Positions 1 through 8,464 of a DNA stretch of 64,000 nucleotides are shown here, one piece after another. The DNA comes from Roseateles_C aquae (GTDB lineage Bacteria > Pseudomonadota > Gammaproteobacteria > Burkholderiales > Burkholderiaceae_C): assembly GCF_032337115.1 (NCBI RefSeq), contig NZ_JAVXZY010000003.1, positions 248,001 to 312,000 of the forward strand, read 5' to 3'. The notes below the pieces were generated by a model. That model had not been told where the DNA came from, searched no databases, and saw only the letters and a program-made list of their open reading frames with translations. Each line of letters starts with the position of its first letter. Within the stretch, counting starts at the first letter, position 1. A program made the position numbers and the translations under genes.

Positions 1-535
1 GGTAGTGCTGCGGCGGTGCGTGCAGCTCGATGTAGTTGTCGGCGGCCGCCACCCATTCGATCGCGGAGATTGGCAGCTTGACGAGCGCACCGCGCTGTTC
101 GACCAGCCAGTGCGCGTCGATAGGCTGCTGCTGCTGCAAGGCGCTGCGCAGGCCGGCGCCGGCAGCGGCCGCCGCCTCGGGGCGCAGCAGCTGTTGGCGC
201 AGTCGCTGCAGCGCGGCGGCCAGGCGCTCCGGCGTGTAGGGTTTGAGCAGGTAGTCGGCGGCGCCGAGGTCGAAGGCCTGCAGCGCATGGGCCTGGTGCG
301 CGGTGCAGAACACCCAGGCCAGGCCGGTGGGCAGCTGCTGCGCGAGCGACAGGCCATCAAGGCCGGGCATCTCGATGTCCAGGAACGCGCCATCGAAGCG
401 CTCGCGCTGCAACAGCGCCAGCGCGCTCAGGCCGTCGGCGGCCTCGACCAGCTCGGTAATGCCCGGCTGCGCCTGCAGCAGGCGGCGCAGCTTGGCGCGC
501 GCCGGGGCTTCGTCATCGATCAGCAGCAGTCGCAT
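1..535 (-). CDS. LytTR-family response regulator (C-terminus beyond window)
   Basis: Reading leftwards from the ATG at 535, 178 residues are visible before the window edge. The protein opens MRLLLIDDEAPARAKLRRLL, a CheY-like receiver. The acidic pocket is DDE, the phospho-acceptor Asp lies in FLDIEMPGLDG, and the conserved Lys lies in DYLLKPY. The last visible stretch (VKLPISAIEWVAAADNYIELH) matches the start of a LytTR DNA-binding domain. The start overlaps the end of the upstream histidine kinase gene by 23 bp, so the two form a translationally coupled pair of the AlgZ/AlgR or LytS/LytR kind. It should bind promoter DNA when phosphorylated by that kinase. Target genes cannot be told from the sequence. 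Confidence 0.9.
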   Translation of the reverse strand, partial: MRLLLIDDEAPARAKLRRLLQAQPGITELVEAADGLSALALLQRERFDGAFLDIEMPGLDGLSLAQQLPTGLAWVFCTAHQAHALQAFDLGAADYLLKPYTPERLAAALQRLRQQLLRPEAAAAAGAGLRSALQQQQPIDAHWLVEQRGALVKLPISAIEWVAAADNYIELHAPPQHY

Positions 536-1655
536 CGTTCGTCGGAGTCATGGTCGAGGGAAGATCCAGCAGCAGCTCGCTGCCGCCCTCGGGCGCGGCA
601 CCGAAATGCAGAGCCGCTGCATCGCCATAAGCGGCCTGCAGCCGGGCGCGCAGATTGGGCAGGCCGATGCTGCCTTCGCGCGAAAGCCGCTGTGGCGCCG
701 TGCCGCTGTTGTGAACGCGGAGTTTCAACCGATCACCATCAGGGCTCGTTGGTCCAGTTTCGCACCAGGCCCGCAGGCTGACGCAGCTGTTCTGCAGGGC
801 CTGGGCCACGTCGTGCTTGATCGCGTTCTCCAGCGGCGTGATCAGCAGCAGCGCCGGCAGCCGGCAGCGCCGCGCGTCCGGCGCGATGTCCAGCTGCACC
901 TGCAGGCGCTCGCCAAAGCGCGCCTGCATGATCTCCAGAAACGGCTGCACCAGCGTCAGTTCTTCGTCCAGGCTGTGCCAGCCCTGGCGCTCGGCGTCGA
1001 GTGCCTGGCGCAGCAAGGTGGCCAGCTGGCAGAGGATGCGATCGGCTTTGGCGACATCCTCATACATCACCGAGGAGATCAGGTTCAGCGTGTTGAACAG
1101 AAAGTGCGGTTGCACCTGCTCGGCGAGCCGCGCAAAACGCGCCTCGGCCAGCTCCTGCTGCAGGCGCTGCAGCTGCAAGGCCTGGCGCTGGCTGCTGAAG
1201 AACAGATGGATGCCGTGGCAGATGACGACGAAGAGACCGTAGGCGACCAGATCCTTGCCCAGCTCATAGCTGAGCACGTTGGCGGCAGAGCCGGGGTGGT
1301 ACTCGACCCCAACAACAGCGTAGACAGCGAAACGGATCGCGAACATGCCGCCGACATGCGCGAAGAAGTAGACCGCAGCGCCGAGCGCATGGCGGCCGAT
1401 CTGCAGCAGCCGCGGCCGACCCAGGCCCGCCACATGCCAACGGTACAGCGCAACGCCTAGCAGCCCGTTGCACAGCAGCGAGCTGAGCTCCCACAAGAAT
1501 GGCTCCCAGGGGTGGGGGCCGCCGTGCTCCAGATAGCGCTGCAGCTGCGGCGCGGTCAGCAGCAGGCCGAAGACCAGCAGCGTGGCGGCGTAGGCGAGCC
1601 AGAGGCGCAGGCGCTGAGCGCTCTCCGGCAGCGGTGAAGGTGTAGGGCTTGGCAT
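513..1655 (-). CDS. LytS/AlgZ-type membrane sensor histidine kinase
   Basis: The product is 380 aa. The first 155 residues hold about four hydrophobic segments (roughly 17-36, 55-72, 88-115 and 134-152) with no obvious periplasmic sensor domain. A short coiled linker follows, then a His_kinase domain whose phospho-acceptor sits in AEQVQPHFLFNTLNLIS (His about 184). The ATP-binding N-box is TPLENAIKHD and a G-box-like GSIGLPNLRARL lies near the C-terminus. This is the LytS/YehU class rather than the HisKA class. It is cotranscribed with the overlapping LytTR regulator at 1-535, which is its likely partner. The signal sensed is unknown. Confidence 0.9.
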   Translation of the reverse strand: MPSPTPSPLPESAQRLRLWLAYAATLLVFGLLLTAPQLQRYLEHGGPHPWEPFLWELSSLLCNGLLGVALYRWHVAGLGRPRLLQIGRHALGAAVYFFAHVGGMFAIRFAVYAVVGVEYHPGSAANVLSYELGKDLVAYGLFVVICHGIHLFFSSQRQALQLQRLQQELAEARFARLAEQVQPHFLFNTLNLISSVMYEDVAKADRILCQLATLLRQALDAERQGWHSLDEELTLVQPFLEIMQARFGERLQVQLDIAPDARRCRLPALLLITPLENAIKHDVAQALQNSCVSLRAWCETGPTSPDGDRLKLRVHNSGTAPQRLSREGSIGLPNLRARLQAAYGDAAALHFGAAPEGGSELLLDLPSTMTPTNDATAADR

Positions 1656-1741
1656 GATGTGCCCGGCACGATATCAGCCTTGCGCCTGGCCGCGCGGGCG
1701 GCTGGCCCCGCCTGTGGCTCAGTTCGCCACAAGACGCGGGA

Positions 1742-2203
1742 TCAATCCTCGTCGACCGGTTCTTGCAAGCCGCCCAGCCGGGCGATCGTGGCGTCCAGCA
1801 CCGCATAAAGCTGCTCCAGCTCCTCGGCGCCCAGGCGCGCCTCGATCTCGCGGTACTGCGCTTCCATGCCCTCACGCATGGCCTCGAACAAGGCCTCGGC
1901 GCGGGGCAAGAGGGCGATGCGGAACTTGCGCTGGTCCTCGATCAGGCGGCTGCGGCTGATCAGCGCGGCGGCTTCCATCCGCGTCAGCATGCCGCTGAGG
2001 CTGGGGCCGTGCAGCGAACACAGATCGGCCAGCTTGGTGGTTTCCATCGGCCCTTGCGCCTTCAGTGCGCGGATGACCCGCCACTGCTGTTCACTGACGC
2101 CATGTTCGCGCAGCAGCGGCCGGAAGTAGCCCATCACCGTCTCACGGGTCTGCATCAGCAGCAGGGGCAGGCTGCGGCGGGAGCTGGCGGGGGCTTTGGA
2201 CAT
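1742..2203 (-). CDS. hpaR: HpaR, MarR-family repressor of homoprotocatechuate degradation
   Basis: This 153-aa protein has a winged-helix MarR fold. The recognition-helix region reads TTKLADLCSLHGPSLSGMLTRME and the wing begins RSRLIEDQRKFRIAL. Length and sequence fit HpaR, the repressor of the hpa meta-cleavage operon, which is relieved by 4-hydroxyphenylacetate or homoprotocatechuate-type ligands. It is transcribed divergently from hpaG1 across a 94-bp AT-rich gap that should hold its operator. The ATG at 2203 is the only sensible start. The function is inferred from the family plus the adjacent pathway genes. Confidence 0.9.
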   Translation of the reverse strand: MSKAPASSRRSLPLLLMQTRETVMGYFRPLLREHGVSEQQWRVIRALKAQGPMETTKLADLCSLHGPSLSGMLTRMEAAALISRSRLIEDQRKFRIALLPRAEALFEAMREGMEAQYREIEARLGAEELEQLYAVLDATIARLGGLQEPVDED

Positions 2204-2230
2204 GCGGCTTGCGGTGGCGGAAAACGGGTT

Positions 2231-2265
2231 TTATGATAATACTTAACTTATTAAATAAATAAACC
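2231..2265. promoter_or_regulatory. AT-rich hpaR/hpaG1 divergent promoter and candidate HpaR operator
   Basis: This stretch is strikingly AT-rich compared with its GC-rich flanks. It carries a small palindrome TTATGATAA at 2231-2239 and a second, TTAACTTATTAA, at 2243-2254. Its place between hpaR and hpaG1 and the symmetry fit a MarR-family operator over divergent promoters. Exact -35/-10 boxes are ambiguous because many AT hexamers overlap. Confidence 0.6.
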
Positions 2266-2297
2266 GCCGGACACCCAGGTGCGCGGCAAACCGAGAC

Positions 2298-3020
2298 ATG
2301 ATTCCCCTTCCTTCTTCCTGGGCCACGCTGGTGGATGAGGCCGACGAGCGTGATGCGGCCTCTGACAAGTTCGCCGGCTGGCCGCTGCCGCCGGGCCATG
2401 TCTATGGCACGCTGCTGAACCGCCAGGCCGATGTGGCGCGCCTGCAGCAGCTCGCTGGCGGGGGCTGGAAGGACTCGGTCTACAAGGCCGCGCCGCAGGC
2501 GCCGGTGCTGTACCTGAAGACGCCCAATACCTATGCCGAGGACGGCGCCCGCGTGGCGCTTGACGGGCTGGAAGCGGTGGAGCTGGGCGCCTGTCTGGGC
2601 CTGGTGTTCGCGCGCCGTGCCTGCCGCGTCAGCCGCGCCGAGGCGCTGTCCTGCCTGGCCGGCTATGTGCTGATGCTGGATCTGGCCGAACCGCATCTGC
2701 AGGTGCACCGCCCGGCCGTGCGCCAGCGCTGCCGCGATGGCTTTTGCGTGATGGGGCCGCAGCTGCTGGTCGAGGCGCCGGCACTCCTGCAGCTGGAAAT
2801 CAACGGCACGCCGGTGCAGCAGCTGGCACCGCTGCAGGGTCTGGTGCGCGACGCGGCGCAGCTGATTGCCGACGTCAGCGCCTTCATGACGCTGGAGCCG
2901 GGCGATGTGTTGCACCTCGGCGCGCCGCTGGATGCGCCACGCGGCCGTGCCGGCGACCGGGTGCGCTTGAGCGCTGGCGCGGCGCAGCTGACGCTTCAAC
3001 TGGCCGAGGAGTGGGCATGA
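2298..3020 (+). CDS. hpaG1: HpaG1, fumarylacetoacetase-fold isomerase/decarboxylase subunit
   Basis: The 240-aa product belongs to the FAH family. It carries the late-domain pattern LQLEINGTPVQQLAPL followed by SAFMTLEPGDVLHLGAP. In the hpa pathway HpaG decarboxylates 5-carboxymethyl-2-oxo-hex-3-ene-1,7-dioate and isomerises the product. E. coli has one fused protein; here the two halves are separate genes, and this is the N-terminal-half type. Its catalytic motif is weaker than that of hpaG2: the last block lacks the usual GTPxGV. It overlaps hpaG2 by ATGA, so the two are translationally coupled and probably form one complex. The start is the ATG at 2298 just after the AT-rich promoter. Confidence 0.85.
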   Translation: MIPLPSSWATLVDEADERDAASDKFAGWPLPPGHVYGTLLNRQADVARLQQLAGGGWKDSVYKAAPQAPVLYLKTPNTYAEDGARVALDGLEAVELGACLGLVFARRACRVSRAEALSCLAGYVLMLDLAEPHLQVHRPAVRQRCRDGFCVMGPQLLVEAPALLQLEINGTPVQQLAPLQGLVRDAAQLIADVSAFMTLEPGDVLHLGAPLDAPRGRAGDRVRLSAGAAQLTLQLAEEWA

Positions 3021-3817
3021 GCGGCATCGCTTCGCTGCGGCCGCTGGCCGAGGGCGCGCGTGGCTGGGTGCGCTGGCAGGGGCGGGTGCATGAGGTGCGC
3101 CCCCATCCCGCCGGGGTGCAGCTGCTCGGGGGCCAGGTTTTGCACGAGGGCGAGTTCGACTGGCTGCCGGCGCTGCCACCGCTGCAGGGCCGCCGCGCGC
3201 GCAGCTGCTTTGCGCTGGGCCTGAACTATGCCGACCATGCCCGTGAGCTGGACTTCAAGCCGCCCAGCGAGCCGCTGCTGTTCCTGAAGGGCGCCAACAC
3301 CCTGTGCGGCCACCGCGGGCAGACGCCGCGGCCGCCTGGCGCCCGGCATATGCACTATGAATGCGAGCTGGTCGCGGTGATCGGCCGCGAGGCGCGCCGC
3401 GTCAGCCGCGCGCAGGCGCTGGACCATGTGGCCGGCTACACGATTGCCAACGACTACGCGGTGCGCGACTACCTGGAGAACTTCTACCGGCCCAATCTTC
3501 GCGTCAAGAACCGTGACGCTTGCACGCCCATCGGTCCCTGGCTGGTGCCGGCCGCGCAGATCGGCGACCCGCAGGGCTTGAGCCTGCGCAGCTGGGTCAA
3601 TGGCGAGTTGAAGCAATCGGGCAGCACACGCGACATGGTCTTCGGCGTGGCCGAGCTGATCGAGTACCTGAGCGGTTTCATGACGCTCTCGCCCGGCGAC
3701 CTGATCCTGACCGGCACGCCCGATGGCGTGGTTGACTGCCCGGTGGGCAGCGAAGTCGTCTGCGAGATCGACGGCCTGGGCCGCCTGCACAACACCATCA
3801 TCGAGGGTCAGCCATGA
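3017..3817 (+). CDS. hpaG2: HpaG2, FAH-family 5-oxopent-3-ene-1,2,5-tricarboxylate decarboxylase subunit
   Basis: This is a 266-aa FAH-domain protein. Typical metal-site motifs are present: the acidic HYECELVAVIGREARR, DYAVRDYLE, and a full C-terminal GDLILTGTPDGV. It is the more canonical of the two HpaG halves and probably carries the decarboxylase/isomerase active site for homoprotocatechuate ring-cleavage products. I chose the ATG at 3017, which overlaps the hpaG1 stop (ATGA). A longer reading frame extends upstream but only inside hpaG1. Its 3' end overlaps hpaE by another ATGA. Confidence 0.9.
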   Translation: MSGIASLRPLAEGARGWVRWQGRVHEVRPHPAGVQLLGGQVLHEGEFDWLPALPPLQGRRARSCFALGLNYADHARELDFKPPSEPLLFLKGANTLCGHRGQTPRPPGARHMHYECELVAVIGREARRVSRAQALDHVAGYTIANDYAVRDYLENFYRPNLRVKNRDACTPIGPWLVPAAQIGDPQGLSLRSWVNGELKQSGSTRDMVFGVAELIEYLSGFMTLSPGDLILTGTPDGVVDCPVGSEVVCEIDGLGRLHNTIIEGQP

Positions 3818-5274
3818 CGCGCATCGAGCATCTGATCAACGGCAAGCCGCTTGCGGGCAAGCGCTATTTCGAGACCGTCAATCCGGCCACCCAAGCGGTG
3901 CTGGCCGAGGTGGCGCAGGGTGGCGAGGCCGAGGTGAACGCAGCAGTGGCAGCGGCCAAGGCGGCCTTCCCGGCCTGGGCCGCCTTGCCGGCGCCGCGCC
4001 GCGCCGCGCTGATGCGCAAGCTCGGTGAGCTGATTGCGGCTGAGGTGCCGCAGCTCTCGGCCACCGAGACGGCCGACACCGGCCAGGTGATCGCACAGAC
4101 CCGCAAGCAGCTGGTGCCGCGCGCGGCCGACAACTTCAACTACTTTGCCGAGATGTGTGTGCGCGTCGACGGGCACACCTACCCGACCGACACGCACCTG
4201 AACTACACGCTGTTCCATCCGGTCGGCGTGTGCGCGCTGATCTCGCCCTGGAACGTGCCCTTCATGACCAGCACCTGGAAGGTTGCGCCGGCGCTGGCCT
4301 TCGGCAACACGGCGGTGCTGAAGATGAGCGAGCTGTCGCCGCTGACGGCATCGCGCCTGGGCGAACTGGCGCTGGAGGCTGGCATCCCGGCCGGCGTGCT
4401 GAACATCGTGCACGGTTATGGCCCCGAGGCCGGCGAGCCGCTGGTGCGCCACCCCGATGTGCGGGCTATCTCCTTCACCGGCTCCACCGCCACCGGCAAC
4501 CGCATCGTGCAGGCGGCCGGCCTGAAGAAGTTCAGCATGGAGCTGGGCGGCAAGAGCCCCTTCGTGATCTTCGACGATGCCGATCTGGACCGCGCGCTCG
4601 ACGCCGCCGTGTTCATGATCTTCTCGAACAATGGCGAGCGCTGCACCGCTGGTTCGCGCATCCTGGTGCAGCAAAGCATCTACGCCGACTTTGCCGAGCG
4701 CTTCGCGGCGCGGGCGCGGCGCATCCGTGTGGGCGACCCGATGGACGAGCAGACCATCATCGGCCCGATGATTAGCGCCGCCCATCTCGCCAAGGTGCGC
4801 CGCTACATCGAGCTGGGCAGCCAGGAGGGCGCGACGCTCTTGTGCGGAGGCCTGGGCGCGCCCGAGCTGCCGCCCGAACTGTGCGCCGGCAACTATGTGC
4901 TGCCGACGGTGTTCGCCGATGTCGACAACCGGATGAAGATTGCGCAGGACGAGATCTTCGGCCCGGTCGCCTGCCTGATCCCTTTCAAGGACGAGACCGA
5001 CGCGATCCGCATCGCCAACGACACCGCCTACGGCCTGTCCAGCTATGTCTGGACCGAGAACATCGGCCGCGCCACGCGGGTGGCCGCCGCCATCGAGGCC
5101 GGCATGTGTTTCGTCAACAGCCAGAACGTCCGCGACCTGCGCCAGCCCTTTGGTGGCAGCAAGGCCTCCGGCACCGGCCGCGAGGGCGGCACCTGGAGCT
5201 ACGAGGTGTTCCTGGAGCCGAAGAACGTCTGTGTTTCTCTCGGCAGCCACCACATTCCTCACTGGGGAACCTGA
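3814..5274 (+). CDS. hpaE: HpaE, 5-carboxymethyl-2-hydroxymuconate semialdehyde dehydrogenase
   Basis: The 486-aa protein is an aldehyde dehydrogenase of usual family length. It oxidises the ring-cleavage semialdehyde (CHMS) to the dicarboxylate with NAD. The catalytic Cys is about residue 277 in NNGERCTAGSR and the general-base Glu is about 243 in MELGGKSP. The Rossmann motif FTGSTATG and the oxyanion Asn in ISPWNVPFM are also present. It sits between hpaG2 (ATGA overlap) and hpaD (1-base gap), which fixes the substrate better than sequence alone could. Confidence 0.93.
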   Translation: MTRIEHLINGKPLAGKRYFETVNPATQAVLAEVAQGGEAEVNAAVAAAKAAFPAWAALPAPRRAALMRKLGELIAAEVPQLSATETADTGQVIAQTRKQLVPRAADNFNYFAEMCVRVDGHTYPTDTHLNYTLFHPVGVCALISPWNVPFMTSTWKVAPALAFGNTAVLKMSELSPLTASRLGELALEAGIPAGVLNIVHGYGPEAGEPLVRHPDVRAISFTGSTATGNRIVQAAGLKKFSMELGGKSPFVIFDDADLDRALDAAVFMIFSNNGERCTAGSRILVQQSIYADFAERFAARARRIRVGDPMDEQTIIGPMISAAHLAKVRRYIELGSQEGATLLCGGLGAPELPPELCAGNYVLPTVFADVDNRMKIAQDEIFGPVACLIPFKDETDAIRIANDTAYGLSSYVWTENIGRATRVAAAIEAGMCFVNSQNVRDLRQPFGGSKASGTGREGGTWSYEVFLEPKNVCVSLGSHHIPHWGT

Positions 5275-5275
5275 G

Positions 5276-6148
5276 ATGGGAACACTAGCCCTAGCCGCCA
5301 AGATCACCCACGTGCCCTCGATGTACCTGAGCGAGCAGCCCGGGCCGCACCAGGGCTGCCGGCAGGCGGCGATCGACGGGCACAAGGAGATCGCGCGGCG
5401 CTGTGCGGAAGCGGGGGTGGACAGCATCGTGGTGTTCGACACCCACTGGCTGGTCAACAGCGAATACCACCTCAATGGCGCGGCTCGCTTTGCCGGCCGC
5501 TACACCAGCAACGAGCTGCCGCACTTCATCAAGAACCTCGATTACGAGGTGCCCGGCAACCCGCTGCTGGCCGAGGCGATAGCGGCCGAGGCGAATGCGC
5601 TGGGGGTCAAGAGCCGCGCCCATGTCGACACCTCGCTGGACCTGGAGTACGGCAGCCTGGTGCCGATGCGCTATATGAATGCCAACCAGCGTTTCAAGCT
5701 GGTCAGCGTGGCGGCCTGGTGCGTCTGGCACGATCTGCAGGAAAGCCTGCGCTTCGGCCTGGCGGTGCGCCGCGCCATCGAGCAGCGCTACGAGGGCCGC
5801 GTGGCGGTGCTGGCCAGCGGTTCGTTGTCGCACCACTTCGCTAACAACGGCACGGCGCCGGAGTTCATGCACAGGGTTTGGGACCCATTCCTGGAGCAGG
5901 TCGATTGCCGTGTCGTCGAGCTCTGGCAGCAGGGCGACTTCGCCACCTTCACCGCGATGCTGCCGATGTACGCCGAGAAATGCTGGGGCGAGGGCGGCAT
6001 GCACGACACGGCCATGCTGCTGGGCCTGCTCGGCGGCGCGCAGTACCGCGGGCAGGTCGAGGTGATCACGCCCTATTTCGGCAGTTCGGGCACCGGGCAG
6101 ATCAACGCGATCTTTCCCGTGCTGCCCCTGCCTGAGAAGGAGGCCTGA
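5276..6148 (+). CDS. hpaD: HpaD, 3,4-dihydroxyphenylacetate 2,3-dioxygenase
   Basis: This 290-aa protein is a class III (LigB-type) extradiol ring-cleavage dioxygenase. Candidate iron and acid-base residues lie in FDTHWLVNSEYHL near the N-terminus and in ASGSLSHHFANNG in the middle. It opens homoprotocatechuate between C2 and C3, the first committed step of this operon. The ATG at 5276 follows the hpaE stop immediately, so I reject the longer in-frame start inside hpaE. The next gene, hpaF, starts one base after its stop. Confidence 0.92.
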   Translation: MGTLALAAKITHVPSMYLSEQPGPHQGCRQAAIDGHKEIARRCAEAGVDSIVVFDTHWLVNSEYHLNGAARFAGRYTSNELPHFIKNLDYEVPGNPLLAEAIAAEANALGVKSRAHVDTSLDLEYGSLVPMRYMNANQRFKLVSVAAWCVWHDLQESLRFGLAVRRAIEQRYEGRVAVLASGSLSHHFANNGTAPEFMHRVWDPFLEQVDCRVVELWQQGDFATFTAMLPMYAEKCWGEGGMHDTAMLLGLLGGAQYRGQVEVITPYFGSSGTGQINAIFPVLPLPEKEA

Positions 6149-6149
6149 G

Positions 6150-6560
6150 ATGCCGCACCTGACGCTTGAATACTCGGCCAATCTGCGCGAGCAGGGCCGC
6201 TTCGATCAGCTTTGCCGCAGCCTGGCGCAGACCCTGGTGGCGCAGCGCAACGAGGCCGGTGAGCCGGTCTTTCCGATCGGCGGCGTGCGGGTGCGCGCCA
6301 TCGCCTGCGAGGACTGGTGTGTTGCCGATGGCAGCGTGCCCGAGGCCGGCTTCGTGCACGCCCGGCTGCTGATCGGCGCCGGCCGCAGCGCCGCGCAGCA
6401 GCAGGCCTGCGGCGACGCGCTGTTCGCGCAGATGAAGACGCATTTCGCCGCCCTCTATGAACGCCAGGGCCTGGCGCTGTCGCTGGAACTGGGCGAGTTC
6501 AGCGAGGCGGGCACCTGGAAGCACAACAACCTCCATCAACGCTTCAAGCCAAAGGCTTGA
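6150..6560 (+). CDS. hpaF: HpaF, 5-carboxymethyl-2-hydroxymuconate delta-isomerase
   Basis: This is a 136-aa tautomerase-superfamily protein beginning MPHLTLEYSANL. Pro2, which becomes the N-terminal catalytic proline after Met removal, is present. The C-terminal FSEAGTWKHNNLHQRF matches the CHMI family. It isomerises the HpaE product before decarboxylation by HpaG. It ends the tightly packed first block of the operon. A palindromic repeat of about 100 bp separates it from hpaH. Confidence 0.92.
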   Translation: MPHLTLEYSANLREQGRFDQLCRSLAQTLVAQRNEAGEPVFPIGGVRVRAIACEDWCVADGSVPEAGFVHARLLIGAGRSAAQQQACGDALFAQMKTHFAALYERQGLALSLELGEFSEAGTWKHNNLHQRFKPKA

Positions 6561-6573
6561 ACGCCCAAGGGAA

Positions 6574-6672
6574 CCGACCACAGAGACATGGAGACACAGA
6601 GAAGTCAGCCTCAAAGCCTTGCTGTCTCCTTGCATTCCTCTGTGGCTCTGTGGCTCTGTGACTCAGTGGTTT
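6574..6672. repeat. Palindromic repeat, copy A (hpaF-hpaH gap)
   Basis: The left arm reads ACCACAGAGACATGGAGACA and continues to about 6603. The right arm runs from about 6634 to 6671 and is the degenerate reverse complement (CCTCTGTGGCTCTGTGGCTC). The arms would form an imperfect hairpin of about 30 bp. This is the most diverged of six copies in the window. It fills the gap between two co-transcribed hpa genes. Confidence 0.85.
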
Positions 6673-6718
6673 TGTTTTGTGTGTCACGCGCAAAGCGCCG
6701 AAAGAATGGAATTCCGAC

Positions 6719-7525
6719 ATGGCCCTTGCACCCGAACTGATCAACACCCTGGCCCGCCAGCTGTTTGAGGCGCGCCAGCAGCGCCAGTCGCTGCGGCAGT
6801 TCTCGCGCCAGCATTCGGAGATGACGCTGGCCGATGGCTATGCGATCCAGCGGGCCTGGGTGGCGCTGGAGCTGGCGGCGGGGCGGCGGGTGCGTGGGCA
6901 CAAGATCGGCTTGACCTCGCGGGCGATGCAGCTGAGCTCGCAGATCGACGAGCCCGATTACGCGCCGCTGATGGACGATATGCTCTTTGAGCCCGGGGGC
7001 GACATCCCCATCGATCGATTCATCGCGCCGCGGGTCGAGGTCGAACTGGCTTTCATCCTCGGTCGCGATCTGCAGGGGCCTGGCGTGACGCTGTTTGATG
7101 TGCTGGCCGCGACCGAGTGGGTGACCCCGGCGATCGAGATCATCGATGCGCGGCTGGAACAGTTCGACCGCGACACCCGCGCGCCACGCAAGGTCTTCGA
7201 CACCATTGCCGACTTCGCCGCCTGCGCCGGCATCGTCATGGGCGGCCGGCCGGTGCGTGTCGATTCGCACGACCTGCGCTGGATCGGCGCCATGCTGTTC
7301 AAGAACGGCGTCATCGAAGAGACCGGCCTGGCCGCCGGCGTGCTCAACCACCCTGCGATGGGCATCGTCTGGCTGGCCAACAAGCTGGCCGCGCATGGCG
7401 AGGGCCTGAAGGCCGGCGAGGTGGTGTTGGCCGGCTCCTTCACCCGCCCCACACCGGCCGTGGCCGGTGACAGCTTCCATGTCGACTACGGCCCGCTGGG
7501 CGTGGTCGCGTTCCGTTTTGCCTGA
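6719..7525 (+). CDS. hpaH: HpaH, 2-oxo-hept-4-ene-1,7-dioate hydratase
   Basis: The protein is 268 aa, the usual HpaH length. It hydrates the HpaG product to 4-hydroxy-2-oxoheptanedioate, and belongs to the FAH/MhpD hydratase group. Recognisable blocks are GHKIGLTSRAMQ, the metal-binding VEVELAFILG, a central TPAIEIIDARL and a C-terminal GEVVLAGSFTRP. I start it at the ATG at 6719 (MALAPELINTL). Upstream in-frame codons lie in the tail of repeat copy A and add 14 residues that do not look like HpaH. Confidence 0.92.
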   Translation: MALAPELINTLARQLFEARQQRQSLRQFSRQHSEMTLADGYAIQRAWVALELAAGRRVRGHKIGLTSRAMQLSSQIDEPDYAPLMDDMLFEPGGDIPIDRFIAPRVEVELAFILGRDLQGPGVTLFDVLAATEWVTPAIEIIDARLEQFDRDTRAPRKVFDTIADFAACAGIVMGGRPVRVDSHDLRWIGAMLFKNGVIEETGLAAGVLNHPAMGIVWLANKLAAHGEGLKAGEVVLAGSFTRPTPAVAGDSFHVDYGPLGVVAFRFA

Positions 7526-7543
7526 TCTATGGAAGGAATGCAG

Positions 7544-7620
7544 ACCACAGAGACACGGAGCCACAGAGGAAAACCAAGTGCTGTTTTGAATTCCTCTGTG
7601 TCTCCGTGTCTCTGTGGTTG
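7544..7620. repeat. Palindromic repeat, copy B (hpaH-hpaI gap)
   Basis: The left arm ACCACAGAGACACGGAGCCA begins at 7544 and ends near 7573. The right arm at about 7589-7620 contains CCTCTGTGTCTCCGTGTCTC. The loop is only about 15-18 nt, so this is a strong hairpin. It lies 18 bp after the hpaH stop and 28 bp before the hpaI start. Confidence 0.9.
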
Positions 7621-7648
7621 GTTCTGATTTCAATGGCGAGGATGAACA

Positions 7649-8464
7649 ATGAAGATGCCCCGCAACACCTTCGCCGCCGCGCTGCGCGCCGGCCGTCCGC
7701 AGATCGGCCTCTGGCTCGGTCTGGCCAGCAGCTATTCGGCCGAGTTGCTGGCCGGCTGCGGCTATGACTGGCTGCTGATCGACGGCGAGCATGCGCCCAA
7801 CACGGTGCCCAGCATGCTCACGCAGCTGCAGGCGCTGGCCGCCTATCCGGTGCAGCCCATCATCCGCCCGGTGCAGGGGGAGACGGCGCTGATCAAGCAG
7901 CTGCTGGACATCGGCGCACAGACGCTCCTGGTGCCCATGGTCGACAGCGCAGAGCAGGCCCGTGCGCTGGTGGCGGCGACCCGCTATCCGCCACAGGGCA
8001 TCCGCGGTGTGGGTGCGGCGCTGGCGCGGGCCTCGCGCTGGAACCAGATCCCCGGCTATCTGCAACAGGCCAACGAGGAGGTCTGCCTGCTGGTGCAGGT
8101 GGAGACGGTGTCAGGTCTTGCCCAGCTCGATGCGATCACCGCGGTGGATGGCGTCGATGGCGTGTTCTTCGGCCCGGCCGATCTGTCGGCGTCTATGGGC
8201 CATCTGGGCCAGCCCGGCCATCCCGAGGTGCAGCGCGCGCTGATCGACGGCATCGCCCGCGTTCGCGCCGCCGGCAAGGCGCCGGGCATTCTGGCCACCG
8301 ATCCCCTGATGGCGCGCCAGTACCTGGCGGCCGGGGCGCTGTTCGTCGCCGTCGGCCTCGATACCGCCTTGCTGCAGCGCGGCGCCACCGAGCTGCGCCG
8401 CCAGTTCAAGCCCGATGACAGTGCGCCCACCGAGGGCGCCGCCAGCCCGCGAGGAGGCTATTGA
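7649..8464 (+). CDS. hpaI: HpaI, 4-hydroxy-2-oxoheptanedioate aldolase
   Basis: The 271-aa protein is a class II (metal-dependent) pyruvate aldolase of the HpcH/HpaI family. It splits 4-hydroxy-2-oxoheptanedioate into pyruvate and succinate semialdehyde. Motifs: GLWLGLASSYSAELLAGCG, YDWLLIDGEHAPN, the metal-site VQVETVSGL, and DGVFFGPADLSASMG. A GAGGAT ribosome site precedes the ATG at 7649. This completes the lower homoprotocatechuate pathway. The stop codon shares one base with the next start (TGATG). Confidence 0.93.
   Translation: MKMPRNTFAAALRAGRPQIGLWLGLASSYSAELLAGCGYDWLLIDGEHAPNTVPSMLTQLQALAAYPVQPIIRPVQGETALIKQLLDIGAQTLLVPMVDSAEQARALVAATRYPPQGIRGVGAALARASRWNQIPGYLQQANEEVCLLVQVETVSGLAQLDAITAVDGVDGVFFGPADLSASMGHLGQPGHPEVQRALIDGIARVRAAGKAPGILATDPLMARQYLAAGALFVAVGLDTALLQRGATELRRQFKPDDSAPTEGAASPRGGY

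Noticed and set aside
513..1460. Plus-strand open frame of about 385 codons over the histidine kinase
   Set aside because: It is antisense to a kinase with clear catalytic motifs; its translation is compositionally biased.
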